NCBI GenBank assembly: GCA_018304985.1
Contig: JAGVWP010000029.1
Span: forward strand, 1-45,925
Direction of reading: 5' to 3'
Origin: Candidatus Pacearchaeota archaeon
Lineage (GTDB): Archaea; Nanobdellota; Nanobdellia; Pacearchaeales; GW2011-AR1
DNA: 45,925 nucleotides
The notes beneath the pieces are model-generated. The model was not told where the DNA came from, did no database searches, and was given only the letters and a program-made list of their open reading frames with translations. Shown here one piece after another: positions 7,182 through 15,029 of the stretch (its first letter is position 1; every line of letters starts with the position of its first letter). Position numbers and translations under genes: made by a program.

Positions 7182-7254
7182 ACACTTATAAGCATTTCTA
7201 TCAGAGACTACATTAAAACGCAATCTTAATAAATCATCATTGCGAGATATAGTT

Positions 7255-10086
7255 ATGTACGACTTTAAACAAATTGAAGAAGAAGCTGCAAAGATATTAA
7301 GCAAAAAGGAAATACAGAAAGCTGTTGCTGATGATGGGAAAAGAAAAAAGCTATTTAGTTTCCTTGAAGGTCCTCCAACTGCAAATGCACCTCCCGGACT
7401 GCATCATCTTGAAGTACGAACTTACAAAGATATAATCAATAAGTTTAGGTATATGCAAGGATATAATGTTCCTAGAAAAGCTGGATGGGATTGTCACGGT
7501 CTGCCTATTGAGGTTCAGATTGAGAAAAAATTAGGATTAAACAGCAAGAAAGATATTTTAAAACACGGAGAGGCAAAATTCATAAAAGAATGCAAAAAGA
7601 GTGTTTTTTCTTATATAAAATCCTGGAATACTTCTACTAAAAAATTAAATTACTGGATTGATTTGGAAAATCCGTATGTTACTTTAGAAAATGATTATAT
7701 TGAAAGTGTTTGGTGGAGCTTGAAACAGCTTTATGATAAAAAACTTCTTTATGAAGCGCATAAGGTTGTTCCTTTCTGTCCTAGATGTGAAACTCCATTA
7801 TCAAGCCATGAAGTTGCTCAAGGATATAAAAAAGTAAAGGAAGATTCTGTTGTTGTTAAAATGAGGTTAAAAACAGGTGAGAATTTATTAGTTTGGACAA
7901 CTACTCCTTGGACGCTTCCGGCAAACTTAGCTGTTGTGGTAAATCCCGATATTGATTATGCCTATATTGAAGAAAGAGAAGTTTATATTGTTGCCAAAGA
8001 CCTTGCAGAGAAATTATTCGAAGATCCCAATATAATTAAAACAGTTAAAGGAAAAAAATTAATAGGCATGACATATGAACCTTTATTTAATTATTTTAAA
8101 AATTTAGAAAGCGAAAAAGCATTTAGGATAATTGGCGGGGATTTTGTAACAACAGAAGATGGAACAGGGTTAGTTCATATGGCTCCTGCTTTTGGAGAGG
8201 TGGATTATGATGTATGCAAGAAAGAAGGATTGCCTTTTATTCAGCCGGTTGATGAAACAGGCAAGTTTACAAGTGAGGTTCCAGATTTTCAAGGCAGATT
8301 TATAAAAAGCACTGATAAAGATATTATTAAAAAACTGGAAAACAGCAATCAGTTATTCAGGGTTATTCCTTATGATCATGATTATCCTTTCTGCTGGCGT
8401 TGCAATACACCGTTAATGTATTATGCAATTAAATCATGGTTTATTGCTGTTACAAAATACAAGAAAAGATTAATTCAGCTAAATGAAGAAATAAACTGGG
8501 TTCCGGAACATATTCGGGAAGGAAGATTTGGAGAATGGCTTGCAAATGTCAAAGATTGGGCATTATCAAGAAAAAAGTTCTGGGGAACTCCATTGCCAAT
8601 ATGGCGTTGCCAGCATTGCAGCAATGAAGAAGTCATTGGCAGTATTGAAGAGCTTAAGAAAAAATCCTTAAAAAAATTAAGTGATAAAGAAGTTGATCTG
8701 CATAAGCCTTGGATTGATAATGTAAAATTAAAATGTTCTAAATGCAAGAAAGAAATGTCAAGAGTTTCAGATGTAATTGACTGCTGGTATGATTCTGGAT
8801 CTGCGACTTTTGCGCAGTTTCACTATCCTTTTGAAAATAAAGATGAATTCAAAAAAAGATTTCCATATAATTTTATCTCAGAAGCAATAGATCAGACAAG
8901 AGGCTGGTTTTATACACTTCATGTTCTTGCAACAATATTATTTGATGATATTGCTTATAAAAATGTAATCTGCGCAGGACATATTGTTGATGAAAAAGGC
9001 GAGAAAATGTCAAAATCTAAAGGCAATATATTAAATCCTGATCAAGTGCTGAAAGAGGTTGGAGTTGATGCAACACGTCTTCAATTCTGCACTGTTGATA
9101 TTGGAGATTCAAAAAGATTTGGAATAAACCTTGTTAAAGAAGATATTATCCCGTTTTTGAATATCTTATGGAATACTTACCAGTTTTATAATCAGATTGA
9201 TAATGATGAAAAAGCTGAAGTAAAAGTTGAGGATAAGTGGATTATTTCCAGATTAAATTCAGTTATAAAAGCCTCAACTGAAGCTCTTGAAGCTTACAAG
9301 ATTGAAAAAGCTCTTTATCCTATAATGGATTTTGTTACAAAAGATTTCTCGAGAACATACATAAAAATAATAAGAGACAGAGAGGACAAAAATGTCAAGC
9401 TTGTTGTCGGAGAGGTAATTGATAAAATCTCGAGATTGCTTGCACCTTATGCTCCAAATATAACCGAAGTAATTCACAAATCTTTTAATAAAAGTTCAAA
9501 ATCTGTACATTTAGAATCATGGCCTGAATATGACAAGGGAAAAATAAATTCAAAGCTTGAAGAGGAATTTTCAGTTGCATTGAATATTATTGAAAAAGGA
9601 TTGGCTGAGAGGGATAAGTTAAAAATCGGTCTGAAATGGCCGTTGGCAAAAGCAACAATATATTTATCAGATAAATCTGTCTTTTCAAAAGCATTAAATG
9701 AAATTATTAAAAGTCAGCTTAATATAAAAGATATTAATATTAAACTTGGCAAAAAATTAAGTGAAATAAAAGTAGAATTTGACACAGAAACAACTCCAGA
9801 ACTGGAAGCTGAGGGTTATGCAAGAAATATTGCAAGACAAGTTCAAGGCTTCAGGAAAAAATTAGGAATGGTAAAAACTGATAAAATTCAGTTAACACTA
9901 GCAGTAAGTAGTGATATTCAATTATTGTTGCAGAGGCAAGAAATGTTTATTAAGGACAGAACAAATGCTATTAGAATTTCAATAACCTCAGATAAAGGAG
10001 CAAGCCTTAAACTAAAGGGTTTTTCCGAGGATAAATTTAATATAAAAGACCGGGAAATAACTATTTATCTAAAGAAAAACAAGTAA
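7255..10086 (+). CDS. ileS: Isoleucyl-tRNA synthetase with GxHH signature
   Basis: Charges tRNA-Ile. 943 aa from the ATG at 7255. The track uses a TTG at 7240, but a TATA-like CTTAATAAATC ~27 bp upstream of 7255 favours the later start. Class I order: PPTANAPPGLHHLEVR in place of a canonical HIGH, GWDCHGLPIE, CP1 editing domain (VWTTTPWTLPANLAVVV and GTGLVHMAPAFGEVDYD), zinc knuckles (CPRC, CWRC, CQHC), YDSGSATFAQFHYP, GEKMSKSKGN (intact KMSKS), then anticodon-binding domain. The HIGH position reads GLHH, with first and third residues exchanged (GxHH). The zinc knuckles and length are normal for the family. Confidence 0.95.
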   Translation: MYDFKQIEEEAAKILSKKEIQKAVADDGKRKKLFSFLEGPPTANAPPGLHHLEVRTYKDIINKFRYMQGYNVPRKAGWDCHGLPIEVQIEKKLGLNSKKDILKHGEAKFIKECKKSVFSYIKSWNTSTKKLNYWIDLENPYVTLENDYIESVWWSLKQLYDKKLLYEAHKVVPFCPRCETPLSSHEVAQGYKKVKEDSVVVKMRLKTGENLLVWTTTPWTLPANLAVVVNPDIDYAYIEEREVYIVAKDLAEKLFEDPNIIKTVKGKKLIGMTYEPLFNYFKNLESEKAFRIIGGDFVTTEDGTGLVHMAPAFGEVDYDVCKKEGLPFIQPVDETGKFTSEVPDFQGRFIKSTDKDIIKKLENSNQLFRVIPYDHDYPFCWRCNTPLMYYAIKSWFIAVTKYKKRLIQLNEEINWVPEHIREGRFGEWLANVKDWALSRKKFWGTPLPIWRCQHCSNEEVIGSIEELKKKSLKKLSDKEVDLHKPWIDNVKLKCSKCKKEMSRVSDVIDCWYDSGSATFAQFHYPFENKDEFKKRFPYNFISEAIDQTRGWFYTLHVLATILFDDIAYKNVICAGHIVDEKGEKMSKSKGNILNPDQVLKEVGVDATRLQFCTVDIGDSKRFGINLVKEDIIPFLNILWNTYQFYNQIDNDEKAEVKVEDKWIISRLNSVIKASTEALEAYKIEKALYPIMDFVTKDFSRTYIKIIRDREDKNVKLVVGEVIDKISRLLAPYAPNITEVIHKSFNKSSKSVHLESWPEYDKGKINSKLEEEFSVALNIIEKGLAERDKLKIGLKWPLAKATIYLSDKSVFSKALNEIIKSQLNIKDINIKLGKKLSEIKVEFDTETTPELEAEGYARNIARQVQGFRKKLGMVKTDKIQLTLAVSSDIQLLLQRQEMFIKDRTNAIRISITSDKGASLKLKGFSEDKFNIKDREITIYLKKNK

Positions 10087-10201
10087 ATTTAAATTTTGCC
10101 CTGTAGGAATGAATATAAAAAATAACCATTTTACAGAAACACCATGATAAAAACATTTAAATATACAAATTTACTAAGAATAGTGAATCAAAAATTAAAA
10201 A

Positions 10202-11020
10202 ATGATTGTTAAAGAGGAATTTTTAGGAAGGCTAAGAAAAATATTTGACTTGAATCTTTACGAGGTGAAGGTATGGACTGCGTTGCTTTCTCGAGGTGTA
10301 TCTACTGCTGGAGAATTAAGCAATATCAGCGATGTTCCAAGATCAAGGACTTATGATATCCTAGAGTCATTAGAGAAAAAAGGATTTATTGTAATGAAAC
10401 TAGGAAAGCCGATAAAATTTGTTGCATTGAAACCAGAAGAAGTTATTGAAAGAGTTAAAAGAAATTTAGTTGTTGATGCAAGAGAAAAAAGCAAGAGGCT
10501 TGAAGAATTAAAAGGAGATGATGTTTTAAAAGAGTTAAGCACTTTATTCACACAGGGAGTCAAGTTTATTGAGCCAAGCGACCTTTCCGGAAGCTTGAGA
10601 GGAAGGAATAATATTTATAATCATTTAGATATGCTATTAGGTGGCGCTGAGAAAACAGTTACTATTGTAACAACTGCTGACGGAATAAACAGAAAGTTAG
10701 AAGCACTGATGCCTGGATTGGATAAAGCAAGAAGAAGAGGAGTTAAGATAAGAATTGCTGCTCCAATAACAGAAGCTAATGAAAAATATGCAAGAGAGCT
10801 GGCCAGAGTTGCTGAGGTGAGGGGGGTTAAGGGACTGCATGCAAGATTCTCGGTTATTGACGGCGAACAATTAATGTTTATGCTTCTTGATGACCAGAAT
10901 GTCCACCCAAGCTATGATGTTGGTGTTTGGATTAATACTCCTTTCTTTGCCCATGCTTTGGAGCAGATGTTTGAGCTTGCATGGAAAGATTTCAAGCCTG
11001 TTAAGGCAAGCAGGAAATAG
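10202..11020 (+). CDS. TrmB-family transcriptional regulator
   Basis: 272 aa. N-terminal winged helix (~14-85): LNLYEVKVWTALLSRGVSTAGELSNISDVPRSRTYDILESLEKKGFI, the canonical TrmB DNA-binding domain. A helical linker follows (EREKSKRLEEL), then a C-terminal effector-like domain (~130-270) with LRGRNNIYNHLDMLLGGAEKTVTIVTTADG and the PLD-like ARFSVIDGEQLMFMLLDD. TrmB proteins in archaea control sugar transport and metabolism; the effector here is unknown. It is monocistronic with its own TATA (ATTTAAATATA). A family B repeat immediately follows the stop. Confidence 0.9.
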   Translation: MIVKEEFLGRLRKIFDLNLYEVKVWTALLSRGVSTAGELSNISDVPRSRTYDILESLEKKGFIVMKLGKPIKFVALKPEEVIERVKRNLVVDAREKSKRLEELKGDDVLKELSTLFTQGVKFIEPSDLSGSLRGRNNIYNHLDMLLGGAEKTVTIVTTADGINRKLEALMPGLDKARRRGVKIRIAAPITEANEKYARELARVAEVRGVKGLHARFSVIDGEQLMFMLLDDQNVHPSYDVGVWINTPFFAHALEQMFELAWKDFKPVKASRK

Positions 11021-11100
11021 AAAATAAAGACAACCAATATAAAAACCTCCAGCGGGTTTCTATGCATCCAACAACCACTTATCAAACTTTCCTTTGAATA
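11021..11100 (+). repeat. Family B dispersed repeat, copy 1
   Basis: Reads AAATAAAGACAACCAA, then AAAAACCTCCAGCGGGTTTC, then TATGCATCCAACAACCACTT, then ATCAAACTTTCCTTT. The reverse complement of this block, with an extra TTTATGAAACTTTCC unit, is at 31580-31675. Confidence 0.8.
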
Positions 11101-11255
11101 AGTGATAAGAACTTCTTGAATCAATACAATAAAAAATTTTCATTAGAGAAAATTTATGGCTGATTTTTATGAGAAAGTTACTTATTCTCAACAATCAAGG
11201 TAACTTTCATTGGCTTAATCCCAAAATATTTAAAGCTTAATAGATATTCAAATTT

Positions 11256-11543
11256 ATGTATAATCTAATAAATTTTGCATTAAACTTAATGGAAGAACAG
11301 AATTATGGAAGGCCAAAATTTATGCCATCACAAAATCCGAAACTTAATATTATGCAAAATCCAGATATAAACCCCGATCAAAATCCTTCTATCAATTCTT
11401 CACAAAATCCTAACATAAATCCTACACAAAACCCTCATGGATGGAAAAATAATCAATGGAGATTATTTCAAAGAACAATTATCTGGGTCTATTTAAATGA
11501 GGAGCAGAGAAGGGAATGTAACAGATTTTTACGGTCTCTCTAG
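11256..11543 (+). CDS. Protein with QNPxINPx octapeptide repeats, 95 aa
   Basis: After a short helical N-terminus the protein has four to five tandem octapeptides (QNPKLNIM, QNPDINPD, QNPSINSS, QNPNINPT, QNPHG) at about residues 26-63. A tryptophan/arginine-rich C-terminus follows (WKNNQWRLFQRTIIWVYLNEEQRREC). No signal peptide or membrane segment. The repeat suggests an extended spacer or a low-complexity, possibly condensate-forming, segment. No family is recognised. It could start at a later Met (residue 12). TATA-like TATTTAAAGC precedes it. Confidence 0.6.
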   Translation: MYNLINFALNLMEEQNYGRPKFMPSQNPKLNIMQNPDINPDQNPSINSSQNPNINPTQNPHGWKNNQWRLFQRTIIWVYLNEEQRRECNRFLRSL

Positions 11544-11598
11544 TAAATTAAGTTAAGAGGTTAATATTAGCATTTTTCTTTATTTTTATGGTAGATAC

Positions 11599-11612
11599 TT
11601 AACAATTGTTAA
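11599..11612. promoter_or_regulatory. TTAACAATTGTTAA palindrome upstream of membrane-protein operon
   Basis: Perfect 14-bp palindrome just upstream of ATATAAATAAGGG (TATA box of the 11675 gene). A near copy, TTAACAATCGTTAA followed by the same AAAA context, is at 34086. A shared operator is inferred. Confidence 0.4.
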
Positions 11613-11674
11613 TGCAAAAATATAAATAAGGGTGGTTTTTCAAGGTTATAGGGTGTAAGTTAGTTTAAGATAAG

Positions 11675-12250
11675 ATGTCATATTGCCATAAATGTGGAAC
11701 TAAAAATGATGAGGAAAGTTCGTTCTGTGAAAGCTGTGGTAATAAAATAAAAGAACTTATTCAAGAAACAGAAAGAAGTATTAAAAAGAGCCATAAGGGT
11801 TTATTTATTTTTATTATATTTTTACTTATTATTGGGTATATTGTACTGGATATTTGGGCAATGACTCAATTACAACCAGTAATTAACGCAGATAGTATCT
11901 TAAATTCAGTTAGTAATTTTGAGGGTAATACTGGATTAACCTCTGCATCTGCTTCTACAACAATTAGAATAGAAAATCCGACTTTTGTTCCTATAATTGC
12001 GGGGAAAGTTGTGTATGATGCAGGATATGGAACTACTAAGGTTGTTGAAGGTAAAACAGGCATGGTTATTGTAGGACCTTATGCAACACAAGATTTGCCT
12101 GCCGATGTAAAAGTTTCTTATGTTAATGCAGGAGTTGCCGGATTTAAAGGGATAAAAAATGCTATTTTTGGAGGAGATGATAAAATAAATGCAAATGCTT
12201 ATATGGATGTAGGCATTACTAAATTCCAACTGGGGAGATATGAAAGATGA
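11675..12250 (+). CDS. Zinc-ribbon, single-TM protein with LEA14/WHy-like ectodomain
   Basis: 191 aa. Residues 1-25 form a zinc ribbon (YCHKCG...FCESCG, Cys4/7/18/21). A membrane helix lies at ~42-64 (GLFIFIIFLLIIGYIVLDIW). Residues ~85-190 look like a LEA14/WHy Ig-like domain (TTIRIENPTFVPIIAGKVVYD..., LPADVKVSYVNAG). Topology: zinc ribbon in the cytoplasm, beta-domain outside. Its stop codon overlaps the ATG of the next gene (ATGA at 12247), so the two are translationally coupled. The partner carries a matching cytoplasmic zinc ribbon at its C-terminus, suggesting the two act together. Confidence 0.7.
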   Translation: MSYCHKCGTKNDEESSFCESCGNKIKELIQETERSIKKSHKGLFIFIIFLLIIGYIVLDIWAMTQLQPVINADSILNSVSNFEGNTGLTSASASTTIRIENPTFVPIIAGKVVYDAGYGTTKVVEGKTGMVIVGPYATQDLPADVKVSYVNAGVAGFKGIKNAIFGGDDKINANAYMDVGITKFQLGRYER

Positions 12251-13866
12251 AAAAATTATTTTTACTTTTGTTTTTTGGGATATTTTTTATTAGTTTTGTT
12301 AATGCTGAGTGTAATGGTGGAGCGGATTTAGATATTAATAAAATAGAACGAACTCCAGGAGATAGTATATTTAAAATTGTTGCAACAGCAAATGGTAATG
12401 GAGATTGTTTAAATATAGCTTGGACAAAAGAGGATATAAATAATTTGCTTAATAAAGCATCTCCTGATGAATTAACTAATAAAGATATAACAGGTAGTAT
12501 AAATTTAGTCTCGCAAGAAGAAAAATTTAATACTTATGGATATGAATCTTTGTATAAATATAATATTGATTCTCCAGGATGGTTTGGTTCATGTGAAAGT
12601 CTTTGTAAAAATAAAGGATATCAAACTTTAGCCCCAGATGGATATGCGATAAGAAATGGATTTATCTTTGGATGTTATTGTGTTCATAAATCAGATTTAA
12701 TTGGCTCGGTGGGTAATATTGGTTCTAGAACTTTTAATGATAAAGTTAATGTTTTGTTTTCAGGATTAAATCCTTATACAATTGATACCTCCTATTCTCA
12801 GACAAGTGATGCTGTCGGATCTGGGAATATAGGAGGCAAAGTTGATATTGTTTATAGAGGAAGTTTAATTGGTAATAATTTTTTAACTCCTCCAGCCTTT
12901 AATCCATTTAAAAAACCAGATGGAAGTCATTTATTAGTTAAAGGTACTTCTTCACTGGCAGTAGATATTTCAACTACTTTAATAAATTGTCTTGGTAATG
13001 CAGGTAATTCAGATTTAGCTCAAGGATGTATAAGTGATTATAATAATAGGATTTCTTCTTTATTTGCAGTTGATAAAACTCAAGATTGGGTAAGTAGTCA
13101 GAATATTGTTAAAACAACATCTTTTATTGGAGATGATTTAATTGTAGAAAAAAATATTTATTCAACTACTTGGCCCCAGTTTACACTTACATTTGATGCT
13201 GCTTGGGCAGGAGTTCATTGGATCACTGGACAACCTAAAGTTACTTGTCCAAATAGTGGAGTGTTTGATAGTGGTGAGACAAAGGAAACTACCTTTTTAG
13301 TTCAGAATGTAGCTAATGAGAAAGGGGCATTTAGTTTAGATTTAAATTGTGGAGATTTAAGTTCAACATTAAGTACTAATAAAATGCTTTTAGATTTAGG
13401 TCAGTTTGGTAATGTTACCTCTACTTTAACTTTTTCTACTGATCAGGATCAAAATTTTAATTGTAACTTTAAGGCTTATGCAACACGAGATCCATCAAAG
13501 TCTGATGAGTGTTCATTTAGTGTTGAAGTGAAAAAAGTAGATAAACCTATTGTGAATATTGGGAATAGTAGTTCATCTTCAATAACAGGTAATATAATTG
13601 GAAGCAGTGGTGTAGGAGAGTCAAAAGGAATGATAATCTTAGTGATATTTGTTATTTTAATTGTAGGATTAATAAGTTATTTAATTTATTCAAAGAAAAA
13701 AGGTAAAAGTAAAGAAGAAGTGTCTATCAATGATAAAAAAGAATCGTCTGGAAAACATTGCACTAAATGTGGACATCCTCTGAAAGTGGATGCTCAATTT
13801 TGTAATAAATGTGGTGAGAAAGCTAAAGTAAAAGCTAAAGTAAAAGTTAAAAAGAAAAGAAAATAA
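12247..13866 (+). CDS. Candidate archaeal fusexin (HAP2/GCS1-like) with cytoplasmic zinc ribbon
   Basis: 539 aa type I membrane protein. Signal peptide 1-20 (cut near VNA/EC), beta-rich ectodomain 21-430 with 12 cysteines (22, 54, 116, 120, 143, 145, 248, 261, 334, 368, 406, 422), Ser-rich stalk, TM ~461-481, then a zinc ribbon (CTKCG...FCNKCG, Cys505-522) and a KVK-rich tail. As I remember plant and protist HAP2, the pattern fits domain by domain: a GNNFLTPPAFNPF segment like HAP2 GNF.GYTD.PAF (~209-221), then FTLTFDAAWAGV..ITGQPKV (311-332), then a domain III with V.N....GAFSLDLNC, a C near 406 and a terminal SDECSFSV. The Cys116-145 hairpin (GWFGSC...FGCYC) could be the fusion-loop region. 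An unrelated Ig-type adhesin is the alternative. Confidence 0.5.
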   Translation: MKKLFLLLFFGIFFISFVNAECNGGADLDINKIERTPGDSIFKIVATANGNGDCLNIAWTKEDINNLLNKASPDELTNKDITGSINLVSQEEKFNTYGYESLYKYNIDSPGWFGSCESLCKNKGYQTLAPDGYAIRNGFIFGCYCVHKSDLIGSVGNIGSRTFNDKVNVLFSGLNPYTIDTSYSQTSDAVGSGNIGGKVDIVYRGSLIGNNFLTPPAFNPFKKPDGSHLLVKGTSSLAVDISTTLINCLGNAGNSDLAQGCISDYNNRISSLFAVDKTQDWVSSQNIVKTTSFIGDDLIVEKNIYSTTWPQFTLTFDAAWAGVHWITGQPKVTCPNSGVFDSGETKETTFLVQNVANEKGAFSLDLNCGDLSSTLSTNKMLLDLGQFGNVTSTLTFSTDQDQNFNCNFKAYATRDPSKSDECSFSVEVKKVDKPIVNIGNSSSSSITGNIIGSSGVGESKGMIILVIFVILIVGLISYLIYSKKKGKSKEEVSINDKKESSGKHCTKCGHPLKVDAQFCNKCGEKAKVKAKVKVKKKRK

Positions 13867-13883
13867 GTTTTTTTCAAGTTTTT

Positions 13884-14243
13884 TTAATTAGTTATAAGTG
13901 TAGGCTTCAAATTTTTCTGGGAAAATTTAAGTTTTTCTATTTTATATTTATATCGAAAAAATAATATTATAAACATGATTATAATAATTCCTAACATTAT
14001 AATTCCAGTTTTAATTAAATCACTATTTATTATTTTGTTTATTTCTTCAGTTGTTGGTTCATCAACTGAAGTTTTACTCGATCCTGAAGCAATGCCCGCC
14101 TTCCAATTACTTTCGCTTGATATGGATTTCTTACCAATATCCATTTTAGTAAAATTAAATATTATCAAAACTACTATTATAACACATAATGTCATCAAAA
14201 TCGTAATAATTAATGTACTAGTAGATTCCATAATTTTTTTCAT
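13884..14243 (-). CDS. Two-pass membrane protein, 119 aa
   Basis: Hydrophobic segments at ~9-30 (TLIITILMTLCVIIVVLIIFNF) and ~76-97 (LIKTGIIMLGIIIIMFIILFF) are separated by a polar loop rich in Ser/Lys/Glu, with a basic C-terminus. Probably both ends are in the cytoplasm with a ~45-residue external loop. Convergent with the fusexin-like gene; the 17-base gap is T/A-rich on both strands and can terminate both. Function unknown. Confidence 0.6.
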   Translation of the reverse strand: MKKIMESTSTLIITILMTLCVIIVVLIIFNFTKMDIGKKSISSESNWKAGIASGSSKTSVDEPTTEEINKIINSDLIKTGIIMLGIIIIMFIILFFRYKYKIEKLKFSQKNLKPTLITN

Positions 14244-14277
14244 ACTTTTTAAACAAATAACTAAAATTTAAACCTTC

Positions 14278-14499
14278 CTAATTCACTTTTTTCAAAGAAA
14301 ATAACCTCTCAATTTTATTAGTCTTTTTTCCCTGCCTTTCTTTAACAAGATTCATCTTTTTCATAAACTCAAGAGCTTTAATAGTAGTCTCCCATTGAGA
14401 TTTAACTTCTTCTGATATTCCTTTAACTGATAATTCTTTTTCTTTATTCAGCAATTTAATAATATCTTCAATAACATCAAGTATATTTCTTCTTCCCAT
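14278..14499 (-). CDS. Small winged-helix regulator, 73 aa
   Basis: One wHTH unit: DVIEDIIKLLNKEKELSVKGISEEVKSQWETTIKALEFMKKMNLVKERQGKKTNKIERLFSL. The three-helix core and the following basic wing are clear. The start codon overlaps a 20-bp inverted repeat, and a second related palindrome lies between it and the divergent gene at 14560. It therefore probably represses itself and that neighbour. No ligand domain is present. Confidence 0.7.
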   Translation of the reverse strand: MGRRNILDVIEDIIKLLNKEKELSVKGISEEVKSQWETTIKALEFMKKMNLVKERQGKKTNKIERLFSLKKVN

Positions 14500-14517
14500 C
14501 TGTGTAAAAGCACAGAT
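14498..14517. promoter_or_regulatory. Inverted-repeat operator over the wHTH start codon
   Basis: ATCTGTG taaaag CACAGAT, perfect 7-bp arms, covering the first two bases of the wHTH start codon. It shares the half-site ATCTGT with the second palindrome at 14533. Confidence 0.55.
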
Positions 14518-14532
14518 AGTTTTTTATACCAA

Positions 14533-14552
14533 ATATGTGTAATTATACAGAT
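14533..14552. promoter_or_regulatory. Second palindromic operator, in the promoter of the 14560 gene
   Basis: ATATGTGTAATTATACAGAT, a near-perfect palindrome related to the one at 14498, placed between TTTTTATACC (TATA) and the ATG at 14560. Binding by the adjacent winged-helix protein is the simplest reading. Confidence 0.5.
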
Positions 14553-14559
14553 AGATAAA

Positions 14560-14772
14560 ATGGCAAGCTGGAGCTTTTCTAATGGTTTGGACTATGGACT
14601 AAATGATACTTGGAGTATTGCTTACGAAATGAAACAGAAAAATATAATTGGTGAAAAGGCTTCTTTATGGTTGTTATTGGGTGTGGGATTAGTTAGTTTA
14701 TTTCTTCTTTGGAGATTGAGAAGAAGATTAAGAATTAAAACTATTAAGCAGCAATACCTAAGTTATGCTTAA
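14560..14772 (+). CDS. Small single-pass membrane protein, 70 aa
   Basis: Polar N-terminus (MASWSFSNGLDYGLNDTWSIAYEMKQKN), one membrane helix at ~35-52 (KASLWLLLGVGLVSLFLLW), then a very basic tail (RLRRRLRIKTIKQQ). Its promoter holds a palindrome shared with the divergent winged-helix gene, so it is the likely target of that regulator. The last 29 bases overlap the convergent DUF4325 gene. Function unknown. Confidence 0.6.
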   Translation: MASWSFSNGLDYGLNDTWSIAYEMKQKNIIGEKASLWLLLGVGLVSLFLLWRLRRRLRIKTIKQQYLSYA

Positions 14773-15028
14773 ATTGTAATTTTGCTATATTAAACATTTG
14801 TTTAACTTCTTCAGATAAATTCTCTTCAAATAGCTCTTTTTTTGAGTTTAACTTTAATTTAATATATTCGTCAGCACAAGATCTTGAAATAAAATAAATA
14901 TCTTTAAAATCTAATATTATATTCTTTTCAGAACTACGATTAACAAAATCAAAAAATTCAGACATTGCTTTCCTTGTTACAATATTATCAAAAAAGAAAT
15001 GCTTCAGGAAAATTCTTTCTGTAGCCAT
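14744..15028 (-). CDS. DUF4325 (STAS-like) protein
   Basis: 94 aa with the DUF4325 signature: an N-terminal strand plus VTRKAMSEFF, then NIILDFKDIYFISRSCADEYIKL (strand, Phe/Ser-rich loop, helix), and a C-terminal helix (SEEVKQMFNIAK). DUF4325 is a STAS-like domain usually found with a GHKL ATPase, as here: the ATPase gene ends one base upstream. By analogy with anti-anti-sigma factors it would be the phosphorylatable or competing partner of the kinase; Ser residues in the ISRSCADE loop are candidates. This role is inferred. Confidence 0.8.
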   Translation of the reverse strand: MATERIFLKHFFFDNIVTRKAMSEFFDFVNRSSEKNIILDFKDIYFISRSCADEYIKLKLNSKKELFEENLSEEVKQMFNIAKLQFKHNLGIAA

Positions 15029-15029
15029 A

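Noticed and set aside
7240-7254. TTG start for ileS
   Set aside because: A TATA box ~27 bp upstream of the ATG at 7255 and the MYDFKQ start fit leaderless initiation better.
10912-11124. 70-aa minus-strand ORF over the end of the TrmB gene
   Set aside because: Antisense to TrmB and reaching into the family B repeat; its composition is that of a shadow frame.
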